Shown: positions 9,211-18,280 of the stretch, piece after piece | Layout: each line of letters begins with the position of its first letter | Position numbering within the stretch: position 1 is the stretch's first letter | Origin: UBA4782 sp034429195 | Lineage (GTDB): Bacteria > Chloroflexota > Anaerolineae > Anaerolineales > Anaerolineaceae | Length of the DNA stretch: 64,000 bases | NCBI GenBank assembly: GCA_034429195.1 | Contig: DAOUGQ010000006.1 | Location: 62,001-126,000, forward strand | Direction of reading: 5' to 3' | The notes under the pieces: model-generated | What the model was told of the DNA's origin: nothing | What the model saw: the letters and a program-made list of their open reading frames with translations, nothing else | The model's database searches: none | Made by a program: the position numbers and the translations under genes

Positions 9211-10302
9211 TTATGGTAAAGCAATAGGGTTAAAAATATCCTGGGCGGTAATGTAAACCATTAAGACAATTAATAAGGAAAAACCAATGAGGTTTACAAG
9301 GTTTTCATATTTAGGAGGGATACGCTTCTTGAAGAATAATTCGGGCAACAAAAATAGAACCCTTCCACCATCCAATGCTGGAATTGGCAGTAAATTAGTA
9401 AGCCCCAGCGCTACTGCTAAAACAGCCAGCAAATATAAGGAGTTCAAACCTGCTGGCTGACTGGAGCCTGCTGCTTGTTCCTCCTGATCAAGGTCACGAG
9501 TCTGAGAAAAAATATTGAACATCCCAACCGGCCCGACAAGCCGTGCCTGTTCAGGTGATATTGAACCTGCTATTAATTGACCGGGTAATTCAAGAAGAGC
9601 TTTTGCCTGGTCATACGCCATGACAAATCCATAAGGTACTGCTTCTATCCAATTAACATCTTTTACCGGATTTCCCATTGTGATGCCCAACGGACCTTCA
9701 CCCTCGGGAGGTTCTGTACGAGGAGTAACCGATAATGTGATTTCTTCGTTATTGCGCAAGACTACCATCTGCATTTCTTTGCCCAGGTTAGCGTATACCA
9801 TACTGGAAAGCTTCGTCATGTTATTGATAGGTTCACCATTAATGCTTTTTACAATATCACCAACCTGAAGCCCAGCAATCAAAGCAGGAGAATTTTCAGT
9901 GACACCCATGATCTGAACAATTTTTTGGTTAGAGACTCCAACCTGGGAAAAAATGATACTAAAAATGATCACGCCCGTCAAAATATTCATTAATGGACCA
10001 CCCAGGAGTACACCCAAACGGGCAATAGGTTTAGCAGCACCCATACCACCAGGAATAGTGGGATCCATTTCACCTTTTGGACGGACAAAACCACCAAAAG
10101 GAATTGCATTCAAGGTAAAATCTGTTCCCCATAACCGAAACAAACGACAAATCTTGGGAGGGAAACCGAAACCAAATTCCTCTACCTCGATCTTTGATAA
10201 ACGAGCAATAATAAAATGCCCCAATTCATGGGTAAAAAGTAAAAAACCAAATAGAATGACAAATTCTATTATTCGTAAGACCACAACCAATACATTGCTC
10301 AT
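9211..10302 (-). CDS. rseP: Site-2 intramembrane zinc metalloprotease (RseP family)
   Basis: Intramembrane protease that typically cleaves anti-sigma factors or signal-peptide remnants. The first transmembrane helix contains the zinc-binding HELGHF (about residue 25). A PDZ domain lies near residues 120-200 (NSPALIAGLQVGDIVKSING), and the C-terminal membrane region has NLLPIPALDGGRVLF, the third zinc ligand. The 363 residues are normal for the short, single-PDZ form. The 10-nt gap to the HEAT-repeat gene suggests co-expression. Confidence 0.94.
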   Translation of the reverse strand: MSNVLVVVLRIIEFVILFGFLLFTHELGHFIIARLSKIEVEEFGFGFPPKICRLFRLWGTDFTLNAIPFGGFVRPKGEMDPTIPGGMGAAKPIARLGVLLGGPLMNILTGVIIFSIIFSQVGVSNQKIVQIMGVTENSPALIAGLQVGDIVKSINGEPINNMTKLSSMVYANLGKEMQMVVLRNNEEITLSVTPRTEPPEGEGPLGITMGNPVKDVNWIEAVPYGFVMAYDQAKALLELPGQLIAGSISPEQARLVGPVGMFNIFSQTRDLDQEEQAAGSSQPAGLNSLYLLAVLAVALGLTNLLPIPALDGGRVLFLLPELFFKKRIPPKYENLVNLIGFSLLIVLMVYITAQDIFNPIALP

Positions 10303-10391
10303 GATGTTTACCTGTTCTGACTTTTACTGCCTGACGATTTGCCAGCCGCAGTCTAATTATATCCATAAGCAAGGTGAAATTCGAGTGCAAC

Positions 10392-11396
10392 TTATTTGGT
10401 TCTAACAATATATGCTGGACCGCCAATTGTGGAAAGAAGGATCTCTTGTGGATTAACCAGAGCTGTTGCACGTTTTTTGATCTCATTAACATCTTCAGGT
10501 TGGCAGATCAGATGAACATTTGGCCCGGCATCTATTGTATATGCAACATGAAGACCTTCTGTACGCCATTTTGGTACTGCATGCATCAATTCCAGAGAAC
10601 CGGCTTCCCAGTATAACAGTGGAGGATTAGAAGTCATTGTGATCGCATGCATCATGTTGCTATCAAGTTCGATGATATTTGCCAGAGAGGAAAAATCCCG
10701 TTCTTTGATCGCCTTCCGGCAAATCTCCAATCGTCGGGATGAGTCTTGAACGCGAGATGCCTGCAAAGGAGAAGTGTTCGCAAGGATGTGACCTGCTTTT
10801 GATCCTACCTTTTTGGGAGTTTTTTGCAACACGATTATTACATCATAAAGATCCCAATGTTCAGCAGAGAATATTGAAGTTGCATAGGATGTATTATCTG
10901 ATTCACCTTTTTGCCACTCTACGAAACCTCCAGGCACAGACCTGCAAGCTGAGCCTGATCCCAGCCTTGCCAAACGTGAAATTTCAATTTCGTTGAAATC
11001 CAAGCCTGCTGCATGAACAGCTGCTTTTGCCAGGGCTGCAAAACCTGCAGCTGATGAGGCAATTCCTGTTCCGGTAGGAAAATTCAGTATGCTTTCTACT
11101 CTGGCATAAAGAGATATTTTTGCTTTCTGCCTGATATTATCCAGAATTGCTGACATTCGCTGGTGGGCATTATGACCTGCTATGATATGGTTTATAGAAA
11201 GAACATCTTCTGATAGCTCTGAAGAAAAGGTTACTTTTGTTTGTGCTCGTAAGTCTCCCAAGTTCATGGAAATCGAACCATTTGATGGCAGGTTGAGGGA
11301 TTCATCCCTGTTTCCCCAATACTTTATAAATGCAATGTTTGGATGCGCTACTGCTGTTGCAGAATATCCCATAAGAAATGGGTCTTTGGTATTCAT
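10392..11396 (-). CDS. mvaD: Diphosphomevalonate decarboxylase family (possibly phosphomevalonate decarboxylase)
   Basis: GHMP-kinase fold enzyme of the mevalonate pathway that phosphorylates and decarboxylates mevalonate diphosphate to IPP, or, in some Chloroflexota and haloarchaea, mevalonate phosphate to isopentenyl phosphate. Seen here: HPNIAFIKYWGNRDE, the ATP-binding TGIASSAAGFAALA loop, SGSACRS, and YTIDAGPNVHLI with the catalytic Asp. The lysine usual in the YWGK motif is Asn, so substrate preference is open. Length (about 334 aa) is normal. ATG 11396 is preferred over GTG 11402 because a TACAAT box ends 7 nt upstream of it. It lies behind an asparagine-synthase-like gene. See the archaeal-type pathway genes at 27.6-30.5 kb. 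Confidence 0.9.
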   Translation of the reverse strand: MNTKDPFLMGYSATAVAHPNIAFIKYWGNRDESLNLPSNGSISMNLGDLRAQTKVTFSSELSEDVLSINHIIAGHNAHQRMSAILDNIRQKAKISLYARVESILNFPTGTGIASSAAGFAALAKAAVHAAGLDFNEIEISRLARLGSGSACRSVPGGFVEWQKGESDNTSYATSIFSAEHWDLYDVIIVLQKTPKKVGSKAGHILANTSPLQASRVQDSSRRLEICRKAIKERDFSSLANIIELDSNMMHAITMTSNPPLLYWEAGSLELMHAVPKWRTEGLHVAYTIDAGPNVHLICQPEDVNEIKKRATALVNPQEILLSTIGGPAYIVRTK

Positions 11397-11403
11397 ATTC
11401 ACG

Positions 11404-11409
11404 ATTGTA
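11404..11409 (-). promoter_or_regulatory. -10 box predicting leaderless mvaD mRNA
   Basis: On the minus strand TACAAT ends 7 nt before ATG 11396, so transcription would begin at or next to the start codon. No Shine-Dalgarno sequence is present. The -35 element is weak. Confidence 0.45.
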
Positions 11410-11417
11410 ACTTAACT

Positions 11418-13049
11418 CTATCGGTGGTTATAGGTGATATTAAAATTCTCACATAAGACTTGTAAAGCCAGCATAGAATACAGGACTGGAAGTTTCTGTT
11501 CTTTTGAGATGATCTTTTCTACCATTTCTGGTTCAAGCCATTTTTGGGCGAAGTTGTGCAATTCATCCAAATCTAAAAAGTGATTACGATATCGTTTGAA
11601 ATCAATTTTATTTGCCCTGAAATATCTACTAGTAAGCACCATCCGAACGTGATCCCAATGGTACGCAATTTCCTTGTGAAAACGGCTGGCATTTAAAGGA
11701 GCGCCACGAAAATCAGAGTTTGGTATAGCCGCAAATGTGGGATACCAGTGAACGAAGAAATCGCGATAGAAGAAAGCATCATCACGCCATTCCCGTGGTA
11801 ATGCATTCATATAATCAAAAAGTCGAAAATCTGCGAATGGACTGATATATTCTGTTTCAACTCTGCGTTTATAAACGCAATAGTTGACATATTTGGTAAT
11901 GGGGTTGATGTAATTCCAGCGTTCAGCAAGGGTCAGGTGTGAAGCTTCATGGATTGGAAAATAGAAACTGTCTTCTATTAAATCGGTATTCTTTACCATA
12001 TTGATCACGCAAGGATCTTTGCAGGTATTTTCCAGATAGAATATATCGTGCTTTTCTGTCAAAGTGGCATTTTTTTCTGGGTGAATTCTATCGCCCATTA
12101 CACGGTTTCCGAGATTTCCCGATAACGTCAAAGTGCCATGCTGAAGAACCTCATCATATACTTTTATGGGCGCTTCTAGTACAAAATTTATCTGTCCATC
12201 TGCGTCCAGGCAGTTTTGAGTCAGTTCGGGTAAAGTGAAATAATCTAGATTAAGGGGGTATTTTAGGTGTTTTATTCCAAATTTTTTCACGATCTTTTTT
12301 GCGATTTCATAATCGTATGTTCCAGGTTCACCATAAGTGTAGGCAATAATACGACTGACTGGGATCATTTCCATTAGAAATGCCAGGATCAGGCGTGAAT
12401 CAAATCCTCCTGATAGAGGTAACAAGATAGGTTCTGTATCTGAATAAGCTGAAAGTCGTTTTTCAATTGCCTGACCAAATAATGAATGGAACTGCTTCCT
12501 GGCTTCAGGTAATTCCATTTTATCTAGAATTACTGGTGGAAATGTATTTGAAAAGAACCGATCAATTTTTCCGGTTTTTTGATCGATGCAAAGGAATTCG
12601 CCTGGCATGAATTGGCGGAAGCCCTCGAAAAGGGTTTGCCCGCTTGGCACATAGCGAAAAATCAAGAAATTTCTTGCTGATGGCATGTTAAGATGAAATG
12701 TCTGTTCTTTATCTAAAATATGTTGATAGAAGTTTACCCCTTTTGATGTTATTTCATAATAATATGGCTGTAGCACCAGACGATCGCAAAATACATAGAT
12801 TTTTTCACCCTTCTGTAAACATGCCAGATAATGCCCCTCCATATCCATCGGGATTTTTGCGATGTCCTTCTGCTGGATGGAACTCAAAAATTGATCTATC
12901 TCAGCATGAGCAGGATTCCATCTATCTTGACCCGGAAGATGTAGGCAGTCAATTTTTCCAATGGCACGCAGATTTGGGGTAGTGATATCAGGCTTTTGAT
13001 TGAAAATAATTTCAGGTAATTCATTGTTATAAATGAATAGTGGTTTCAT
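11418..13049 (-). CDS. Asparagine-synthase-like protein, paralogue 1
   Basis: The C-terminal half is an N-type ATP pyrophosphatase domain with PP-loop PLSGGFDSRLIL (about residue 217), as in asparagine synthetases, beta-lactam synthetases and lasso-peptide cyclases, which adenylate a carboxylate to form an amide. The N-terminal half keeps the outline of a class II glutaminase domain (YVPSGQTLFEGFRQFMPGE) but lacks the obligatory Cys at residue 2, so it should not hydrolyse glutamine. GNLGNRVMGDR is a conserved block shared with the paralogues at 13.3 and 18.3 kb. ATG 13049 is chosen because AAGGA lies 8 nt upstream. The substrate is unknown; it is not ordinary AsnB. Confidence 0.8.
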   Translation of the reverse strand: MKPLFIYNNELPEIIFNQKPDITTPNLRAIGKIDCLHLPGQDRWNPAHAEIDQFLSSIQQKDIAKIPMDMEGHYLACLQKGEKIYVFCDRLVLQPYYYEITSKGVNFYQHILDKEQTFHLNMPSARNFLIFRYVPSGQTLFEGFRQFMPGEFLCIDQKTGKIDRFFSNTFPPVILDKMELPEARKQFHSLFGQAIEKRLSAYSDTEPILLPLSGGFDSRLILAFLMEMIPVSRIIAYTYGEPGTYDYEIAKKIVKKFGIKHLKYPLNLDYFTLPELTQNCLDADGQINFVLEAPIKVYDEVLQHGTLTLSGNLGNRVMGDRIHPEKNATLTEKHDIFYLENTCKDPCVINMVKNTDLIEDSFYFPIHEASHLTLAERWNYINPITKYVNYCVYKRRVETEYISPFADFRLFDYMNALPREWRDDAFFYRDFFVHWYPTFAAIPNSDFRGAPLNASRFHKEIAYHWDHVRMVLTSRYFRANKIDFKRYRNHFLDLDELHNFAQKWLEPEMVEKIISKEQKLPVLYSMLALQVLCENFNITYNHR

Positions 13050-13301
13050 AAAACACATCCTTCAAAAATTAAAAAACAATCGGTTGAATTCAGTTAAGAA
13101 GACTTGGATGTAGTCAGATGATCCAACTGACTATTGTGGAAGAGCTATGAAGGGTGGTTTATGATGGAATTTTGATGCTAATTGGAATAGTGTTTGGGGC
13201 TCTCGGTAATGAGTTCGTATTATTTGAATTAATAATCTTCAAAAATACAAATTAAGATTTATTGACTAGCAATAACTTTATTATCCGTAATAAAAAAATA
13301 T

Positions 13302-14933
13302 TCATGTAAGTTCTATATCAAAATTTTCACATAAAAATTGCAGGCTTTGTAATGAGTAAAGCATTTGATAATTCTGGTTGCCTGAAAAGAGTTGGCTCAC
13401 CAGAGATTCTTCTAACCACTGCAAAGCAAATTTCCGCATGGTTGGAAAGTTTAATAAAGCTTTTGCATATCTGGCAAAATCAATTTTGTTGGCTCGGAAG
13501 TATTTACCTGTTAAAATCATAAGGAAATGGTCTGTATGGTAAGCCACATTTTTTAGAAGATTACTCGAAGTAAACGCAACGCCTCGATATTCTGTTGTTG
13601 GCAAATTGGCAAAATCTGGATACCAGTTTTGGAAAAAGTCAAAATAGAATACACAATAATCTCTCCATTTTGCTGGTAATGAATACATAAAATTAAAAAC
13701 TTGAAAATCAGCAAAAGGTGAAATATAGTCGATGTGTGCACGTTTTTTATATACACAATAATTTGTATACTTTGTGTTTGGATTTATATAAATCCATCTA
13801 TCGGTAAGGGTTAATGTTGATTCTTCATCGTTATGGAAGTAAAAACTATCATTGATAATCTGTTTATCCAGGACTTTATCTATGATCTTGCGATCTTTGC
13901 AGATGGTTTCGAGAAGGAAAATATCTTCATGGTTAGTTAGCGTTGTATTTTCTATAGGGTGTGAGCGATCTCCCATGACTTCATTTCCCAGGTTTCCTGA
14001 GATGATCACGTTTCCGTGTTGAAGGATATTATCAAAAATGCTCACAGGGGCTTCCAGTGTATATGCAATCTGCCCATTACAATCTATGCAGGCATTTTTA
14101 AGATCTTTCTGTGAATAATCATTAATACTCAATGGAAATTCAAAATGCCTAATACCAAATTTTTTTGCTATCTTCTTCCCAATTTTGAAATCATAAGTGC
14201 CCTGTTGACCAAAAGTATAGGCAATGATCCTGTTGGCAGGCACTATTTCCAATAAAAATGCAAGGATCAACCTTGAATCATATCCCCCTGAAAGGGGCAA
14301 TAATATGGGTTCTGTAACTGGTAGATGTGCAACCCGCTTTTCTATTGACTGCTGGAACAAATTATGGAATTGTTTTCTGGCTTCAGGCATTTCCATCTGA
14401 ATTTGCTCTATGGGAGGGAATACGTTGATATAAAGATGGTCTACCTGACCAGTATGATGATCAATACGAAGGATCTCCCCTGGCATGATCTGCCGGATAC
14501 CTTCAAATAGAGTCTGTCCACTGGGGACGTAACGAAATATCAGAAAGTTTTTCGCAGCCTTTTGGTTTAGAGTGAAAGCTCTTCCATCCAGTATTTGATC
14601 ATAAATAAGCACCTGATGAGGTTTGATTTCATAATAATATGGTTCCATTGCCAGGCGGTCACAAAAAATGTAGGATCTGTGGGGAAAGAAAATACATGCG
14701 ATAAATTGACCCTCAAAAGTCAATAGAACATCTGATACATTTTCTTCTTTCAGAGAGCTTATGAATAAATCAATGTCATCTGTACATGGATTCCAGATAT
14801 CCTGGTTGGAGAGATGAAGACAATCGATCCTGCCCGATAATTTTAGATTACGACATTCAATATCAGGTTTACTTCTTTCAGACCTGACAGATTTGAATCT
14901 TTCAAAGCAAAAAAGAGCACCATTCATATTCAC
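13302..14933 (-). CDS. Asparagine-synthase-like protein, paralogue 2
   Basis: Aligns with paralogue 1 over its whole length, with the same motifs: CLHLSNQDIWNP near the N-terminus, YVPSGQTLFEGIRQIMPGE, PP-loop PLSGGYDSRLIL and GNLGNEVMGDRSHP. No N-terminal catalytic Cys, so the glutaminase part is presumably inactive. The in-frame start could be GTG 14933 or ATG 14927; neither has a clear ribosome-binding site. It lies 252 nt upstream of paralogue 1 on the same strand; the spacer is AT-rich and I found no precursor-peptide gene in it. The gene is probably a tandem duplicate that has diverged. The function is unknown. Confidence 0.8.
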   Translation of the reverse strand: MNMNGALFCFERFKSVRSERSKPDIECRNLKLSGRIDCLHLSNQDIWNPCTDDIDLFISSLKEENVSDVLLTFEGQFIACIFFPHRSYIFCDRLAMEPYYYEIKPHQVLIYDQILDGRAFTLNQKAAKNFLIFRYVPSGQTLFEGIRQIMPGEILRIDHHTGQVDHLYINVFPPIEQIQMEMPEARKQFHNLFQQSIEKRVAHLPVTEPILLPLSGGYDSRLILAFLLEIVPANRIIAYTFGQQGTYDFKIGKKIAKKFGIRHFEFPLSINDYSQKDLKNACIDCNGQIAYTLEAPVSIFDNILQHGNVIISGNLGNEVMGDRSHPIENTTLTNHEDIFLLETICKDRKIIDKVLDKQIINDSFYFHNDEESTLTLTDRWIYINPNTKYTNYCVYKKRAHIDYISPFADFQVFNFMYSLPAKWRDYCVFYFDFFQNWYPDFANLPTTEYRGVAFTSSNLLKNVAYHTDHFLMILTGKYFRANKIDFARYAKALLNFPTMRKFALQWLEESLVSQLFSGNQNYQMLYSLQSLQFLCENFDIELT

Positions 14934-15266
14934 ACTATTTGGTGAAGAATGAAGTCATGGTAAAAAATATTGAAGCTTGTTGAAAATCTGAAATACGGAA
15001 AAGCAATGATGAAAGCAATAAATAAATCCAAATTGATTATACATAGGGTAATGCGTAATTACAATATCAACCTTTGAACATCAGGGTAGATTGGTACGGT
15101 TACAAAAATGTGCAGTTTTTATACGAGAATAACTGGTGCTAAATTAAATCCAGATGTATATATTAAACACAATTCTCAGGGTTTGCCAGGAGATTAAAAA
15201 GTGATGAATGGGTCAAGGTGTTGAATCTTGATATTGTTTGGATTGAGATTACTTTGAGGAGCGATA
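14934..15266 (+). other. Intergenic region between divergent genes
   Basis: A 333-nt AT-rich spacer between paralogue 2 (minus) and the double-GNAT gene (plus). No convincing small gene is visible. A possible promoter for the GNAT gene is TTGATA at 15228-15233, 16 nt before TACTTT at 15250-15255, but this would overlap the ribosome-binding site region closely, so support is weak. Confidence 0.3.
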
Positions 15267-16331
15267 ATGCCAACGAAAAATTATGAAATTCAGTCAATAA
15301 ACATTCGTAAAGCCAGCCGTACAGAATATGCTGCTATAAACAAGATGAACAATGTTATTCGTGCTGAAGTTTATCCAGATGATCCTCCGATGCCAATGGA
15401 AGAATACTGTTTATGTATGCAGAATATTCCTACATATGTCGATGTAAAGTTCTGGACTGTTAGTGATAAAGACAAACAAGAGATCATTGCGCTAGGAAAT
15501 GTGGAATTCCAGCGAACGGATGAAAATCAACATATGGCTGATTTTAATATTCGAGTTCTTCCTGATTTTCGTCGTCAGGGGTTTGGGCGGAAATTACTTC
15601 AAAGAATTGCAGAAGCTGCGAAAGATGAGAACCGCAGGCTCCTGGTAACCGAAACGGAAAGTCGTATACCAGGCGGTGATGAGTTCATGAAGGCGATAGG
15701 AGGGAAGAAGGCATTGGAAGCCCATGCTAATCAACTCATGATTGAAGATGTAGATCCTGAGTTGATCAAAAAATGGTTACTTATTGCTAGTGAACGCTGC
15801 GAGGAATTTACTTTAGGCTTCTGGTCAGGAGCATACCCTGAAGACAAAATTCATGAAGTAGCAAGGTTGTATGATCTTGAAAATCAGCAACCTTTCGGTG
15901 ATTTGGAGATGGATAACGAGCATGCGACACCAGAGCAACTTCGACAGGTTGAACAACAAATGTTTGCCAGAGGAAATCAACGTTGGACATATTATCTGGT
16001 GGAAAACCAAACAGGTAAATTTGTGGGGTATACGGAGACTATATGGAATCCCAATCGACCTGAAGTTCTAGATCAAGAAATGACAGGAGTCTTTCCAGAA
16101 TATCGCGGGAAGGGGCTTGGACGTTTGTTGAAAGGTGCAATGATAGATCGGGTAATAAGGGAACGACCACAGGTGAAAATAGTTCGTACCGGAAATGCTG
16201 ATTCCAATGCTGCAATGTTGAAGATCAATATTGAACTTGGTTTCAAACCATATATGGCAATCAACTTGTGGCAGGTCGAGATTAATGAAGTGCAAAAATA
16301 TCTGGATCGTAAGGGTGAAGCAACTGTTTGA
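15267..16331 (+). CDS. Double-GNAT N-acetyltransferase
   Basis: A 354-residue protein with two GNAT folds in tandem. The first has the acetyl-CoA-binding motif A at VLPDFRRQGFGRKLL (about residue 95), the second at VFPEYRGKGLGRLLK (about residue 277), followed by TGNADSNAAMLKINIELGF, typical of the GNAT C-terminal lobe. Both loops look intact (R/Q-x-x-G-x-G/A), so both may bind acetyl-CoA. The arrangement resembles the mycothiol-synthase class but the acceptor is unknown. RBS GAGGAG lies 7 nt before the ATG. It sits between asparagine-synthase-like genes in what looks like an accessory locus. Confidence 0.85.
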   Translation: MPTKNYEIQSINIRKASRTEYAAINKMNNVIRAEVYPDDPPMPMEEYCLCMQNIPTYVDVKFWTVSDKDKQEIIALGNVEFQRTDENQHMADFNIRVLPDFRRQGFGRKLLQRIAEAAKDENRRLLVTETESRIPGGDEFMKAIGGKKALEAHANQLMIEDVDPELIKKWLLIASERCEEFTLGFWSGAYPEDKIHEVARLYDLENQQPFGDLEMDNEHATPEQLRQVEQQMFARGNQRWTYYLVENQTGKFVGYTETIWNPNRPEVLDQEMTGVFPEYRGKGLGRLLKGAMIDRVIRERPQVKIVRTGNADSNAAMLKINIELGFKPYMAINLWQVEINEVQKYLDRKGEATV

Positions 16332-16349
16332 TATATGGCGTAACTAGTT

Positions 16350-17285
16350 TCAGCTTTCGTTGAATAGATTCCCAAAACGACGGATAGGAGATGGGATCTT
16401 CTTTGGTTTGTTTAGAAAGATACCCAGCCAAAAACAAATGCTGAGAAGATTTCCAAAATGCCACGCATTTGGACCCAACCAATTTGCAAATAATGGAGTC
16501 CAGGAGGCAATGTAAGTAATAAGCATCCAATACCATTTCATTCTTGCCAGAGATGGCATCAGAATGATGAAATGATAAGGAAATAAGTGGGGTGTCATTA
16601 AAGATCCAGCTGCCATAAGCAAGTCTTGATCACCGCGAGAAAAATAAAGAAGAGGCAAACCTATCAACATGCCCCAGGGAAAAAGTGAGATATCCTGTAC
16701 CCATTCTGTTTTCCATGAGGATGTTGTAACTAAAAGTAATCGTTCGGGCCAAAAACCCCAAACAATGAGTGAAATAATTATCCAGATAATGCCTGCATAA
16801 AGCCACTTGCGTTTTGCCAGCAGACTGAAAGCAGAGATCTGTGGTTTCATCAGGACAAGAGGCACGGCTGGAGGCATCAGAAGCATACCAAACAGGATCA
16901 AGCCATCAACATTTCCCATAAAGAATACCCATAAAGTTGGAAACGAACACAAAGCCAATAGAATCGGGATGGCTGATCTTTTATATTGAAATGCTCGAAT
17001 TGAAATCCCAAGAACGGTGAGCGCAAAGACGAAACCAAACCCCAGGGGAGAAATCAGTTTGATGATTGGATTCATCCAGGGAGTCCAGATGGGATACGAT
17101 ATCCCTGGCTTGTAATAATGGATCCAATCAAATCCTTCAGGAACTAATGTACCAATACCATAAAGAACAATGAACAAGAAAAGGAAAAAGATGGATTTCT
17201 TTGCTAAATCACGGAATTTTTCTTTTTCAAGGGCTCTTGAAAAACCGTGAATTGTCTGTTGTTTCATCGATTGTAGCCATTTCAT
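16350..17285 (-). CDS. Polytopic membrane protein of unknown function
   Basis: A 311-residue protein with about eight hydrophobic segments (for example IFFLFLFIVLYGIGTLV, FGFVFALTVLGISI, IIWIIISLIVWGFW). The general look, with a large HYYKPGISYPIWTPW extracytoplasmic loop after the first helix and an MPPAVPLVLMKPQ loop, recalls bacterial polyprenol-phosphate-dependent GT-C/DUF2029-type glycosyltransferases, but it is short and I cannot identify a catalytic Asp pair with confidence. A GGGGGGA stretch lies about 7 nt upstream of the ATG. Convergent with the double-GNAT gene and divergent from the adenylyltransferase gene. Confidence 0.65.
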   Translation of the reverse strand: MKWLQSMKQQTIHGFSRALEKEKFRDLAKKSIFFLFLFIVLYGIGTLVPEGFDWIHYYKPGISYPIWTPWMNPIIKLISPLGFGFVFALTVLGISIRAFQYKRSAIPILLALCSFPTLWVFFMGNVDGLILFGMLLMPPAVPLVLMKPQISAFSLLAKRKWLYAGIIWIIISLIVWGFWPERLLLVTTSSWKTEWVQDISLFPWGMLIGLPLLYFSRGDQDLLMAAGSLMTPHLFPYHFIILMPSLARMKWYWMLITYIASWTPLFANWLGPNAWHFGNLLSICFWLGIFLNKPKKIPSPIRRFGNLFNES

Positions 17286-17356
17286 TAAGAAATCCCCCCA
17301 TCAGGAAGAATAATGAATGATTTAATTTTAACATCAATGTGATATATTGGTAAATT

Positions 17357-18217
17357 ATGCGCAGCGAACAAGAAATGTATGACCTTATTTTATCTGTCGC
17401 CCGGTCGGATGAACGTATCAGGGCTGTTGTTCTAAATGGCTCACGTTCCAATCCAAATGCCCCTAGAGATATTTTTCAAGATTTTGATATTGTTTATCTT
17501 GTCACAGACGTGAAGTCTTTTATGGAGGATAAAGACTGGATCAGGGTATTTGGCGAAATAATGATCCTTCAATTGCCGGATGATATGGGAGATCCTGAAC
17601 CAGAGAAGCATGCAGGATACGTATATCTTATGCAATTCATGGATGGAAACCGCATCGATCTCACAGTCTATCCAAAAGAGAACTATCGAGACATCGTGAA
17701 GGATAGCTTAAGTGTTGTTCTGCTGGATAAAGATGGAATAATCCCGCCATTGGAACCACCTTCTGATAGAGATTACCTTCCAGTACCTCCAACAGAAAAA
17801 CTATTTAATAACTGCTGTAATGAATTCTGGTGGGTTTGCCCTTACGTGGCCAAAGGTCTGTGGCGAAATGAGATTCTTTACGCCAGGTATATGCTTGATG
17901 AGATAGTTCGTGCAGAATTGATGAAAATGCTTGCCTGGTATATTGGAGTGAATACCAATTTTTCTGTATGCCTGGGCAAGTGTGGCAAGTATATGCAAAA
18001 ATATCTTGAGCCAGAATTGTGGGATTTACTTTTAAGCACGTTTGCAGATAGTGATTATTCTCATATCTGGGATGCCCTGGAAGCTATGGAGACACTTTTC
18101 CGTATTATTGCCACACAAGTGGCAGCGAAGTTTGAATATTGCTATCCAGCAAAAGAGGATGAAAAGGTAAGCGCTTATTTGTATTCCATAAAGAATCTTC
18201 CAATAAGTCAGAAGTAA
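17357..18217 (+). CDS. Aminoglycoside 6-adenylyltransferase family (ANT(6)/AadK-like)
   Basis: A nucleotidyltransferase of the family that adenylylates streptomycin. Seen: LNGSRSNPNAPRDIFQDFDIVYLV near residues 26-50, which holds the G-S nucleotide-binding turn and the metal-binding D-x-D, and the downstream acidic strand GNRIDLTVYP. The remaining C-terminal helical domain (FWWVCPYVAKGLWRNEILYA) is typical. At 286 residues it is full length. No recognisable ribosome-binding site; a TATATT box ends 8 nt before the ATG. Whether it confers resistance cannot be read from sequence; the family is also widespread on chromosomes of environmental bacteria. Confidence 0.88.
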   Translation: MRSEQEMYDLILSVARSDERIRAVVLNGSRSNPNAPRDIFQDFDIVYLVTDVKSFMEDKDWIRVFGEIMILQLPDDMGDPEPEKHAGYVYLMQFMDGNRIDLTVYPKENYRDIVKDSLSVVLLDKDGIIPPLEPPSDRDYLPVPPTEKLFNNCCNEFWWVCPYVAKGLWRNEILYARYMLDEIVRAELMKMLAWYIGVNTNFSVCLGKCGKYMQKYLEPELWDLLLSTFADSDYSHIWDALEAMETLFRIIATQVAAKFEYCYPAKEDEKVSAYLYSIKNLPISQK

Positions 18218-18227
18218 AAAAAACAGT

Positions 18228-18251
18228 ATCCTTTTTGATTTTGAAAAGGAT
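18228..18251. terminator. Bidirectional terminator between convergent genes
   Basis: An 8-bp stem ATCCTTTT / AAAAGGAT with an 8-nt loop separates the adenylyltransferase gene and asparagine-synthase-like paralogue 3. On the minus strand it is followed by ACTG and a run of eight T, making it a strong terminator for paralogue 3; on the plus strand the T-tract is weaker. Confidence 0.7.
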
Positions 18252-18280
18252 GTTAAGTTTATACTGCAGAAGAAAAGGTT

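Noticed and set aside
11418..13049. Annotation as asparagine synthetase AsnB
   Set aside because: The N-terminal Cys2 nucleophile required for glutamine hydrolysis is missing in all three paralogues.
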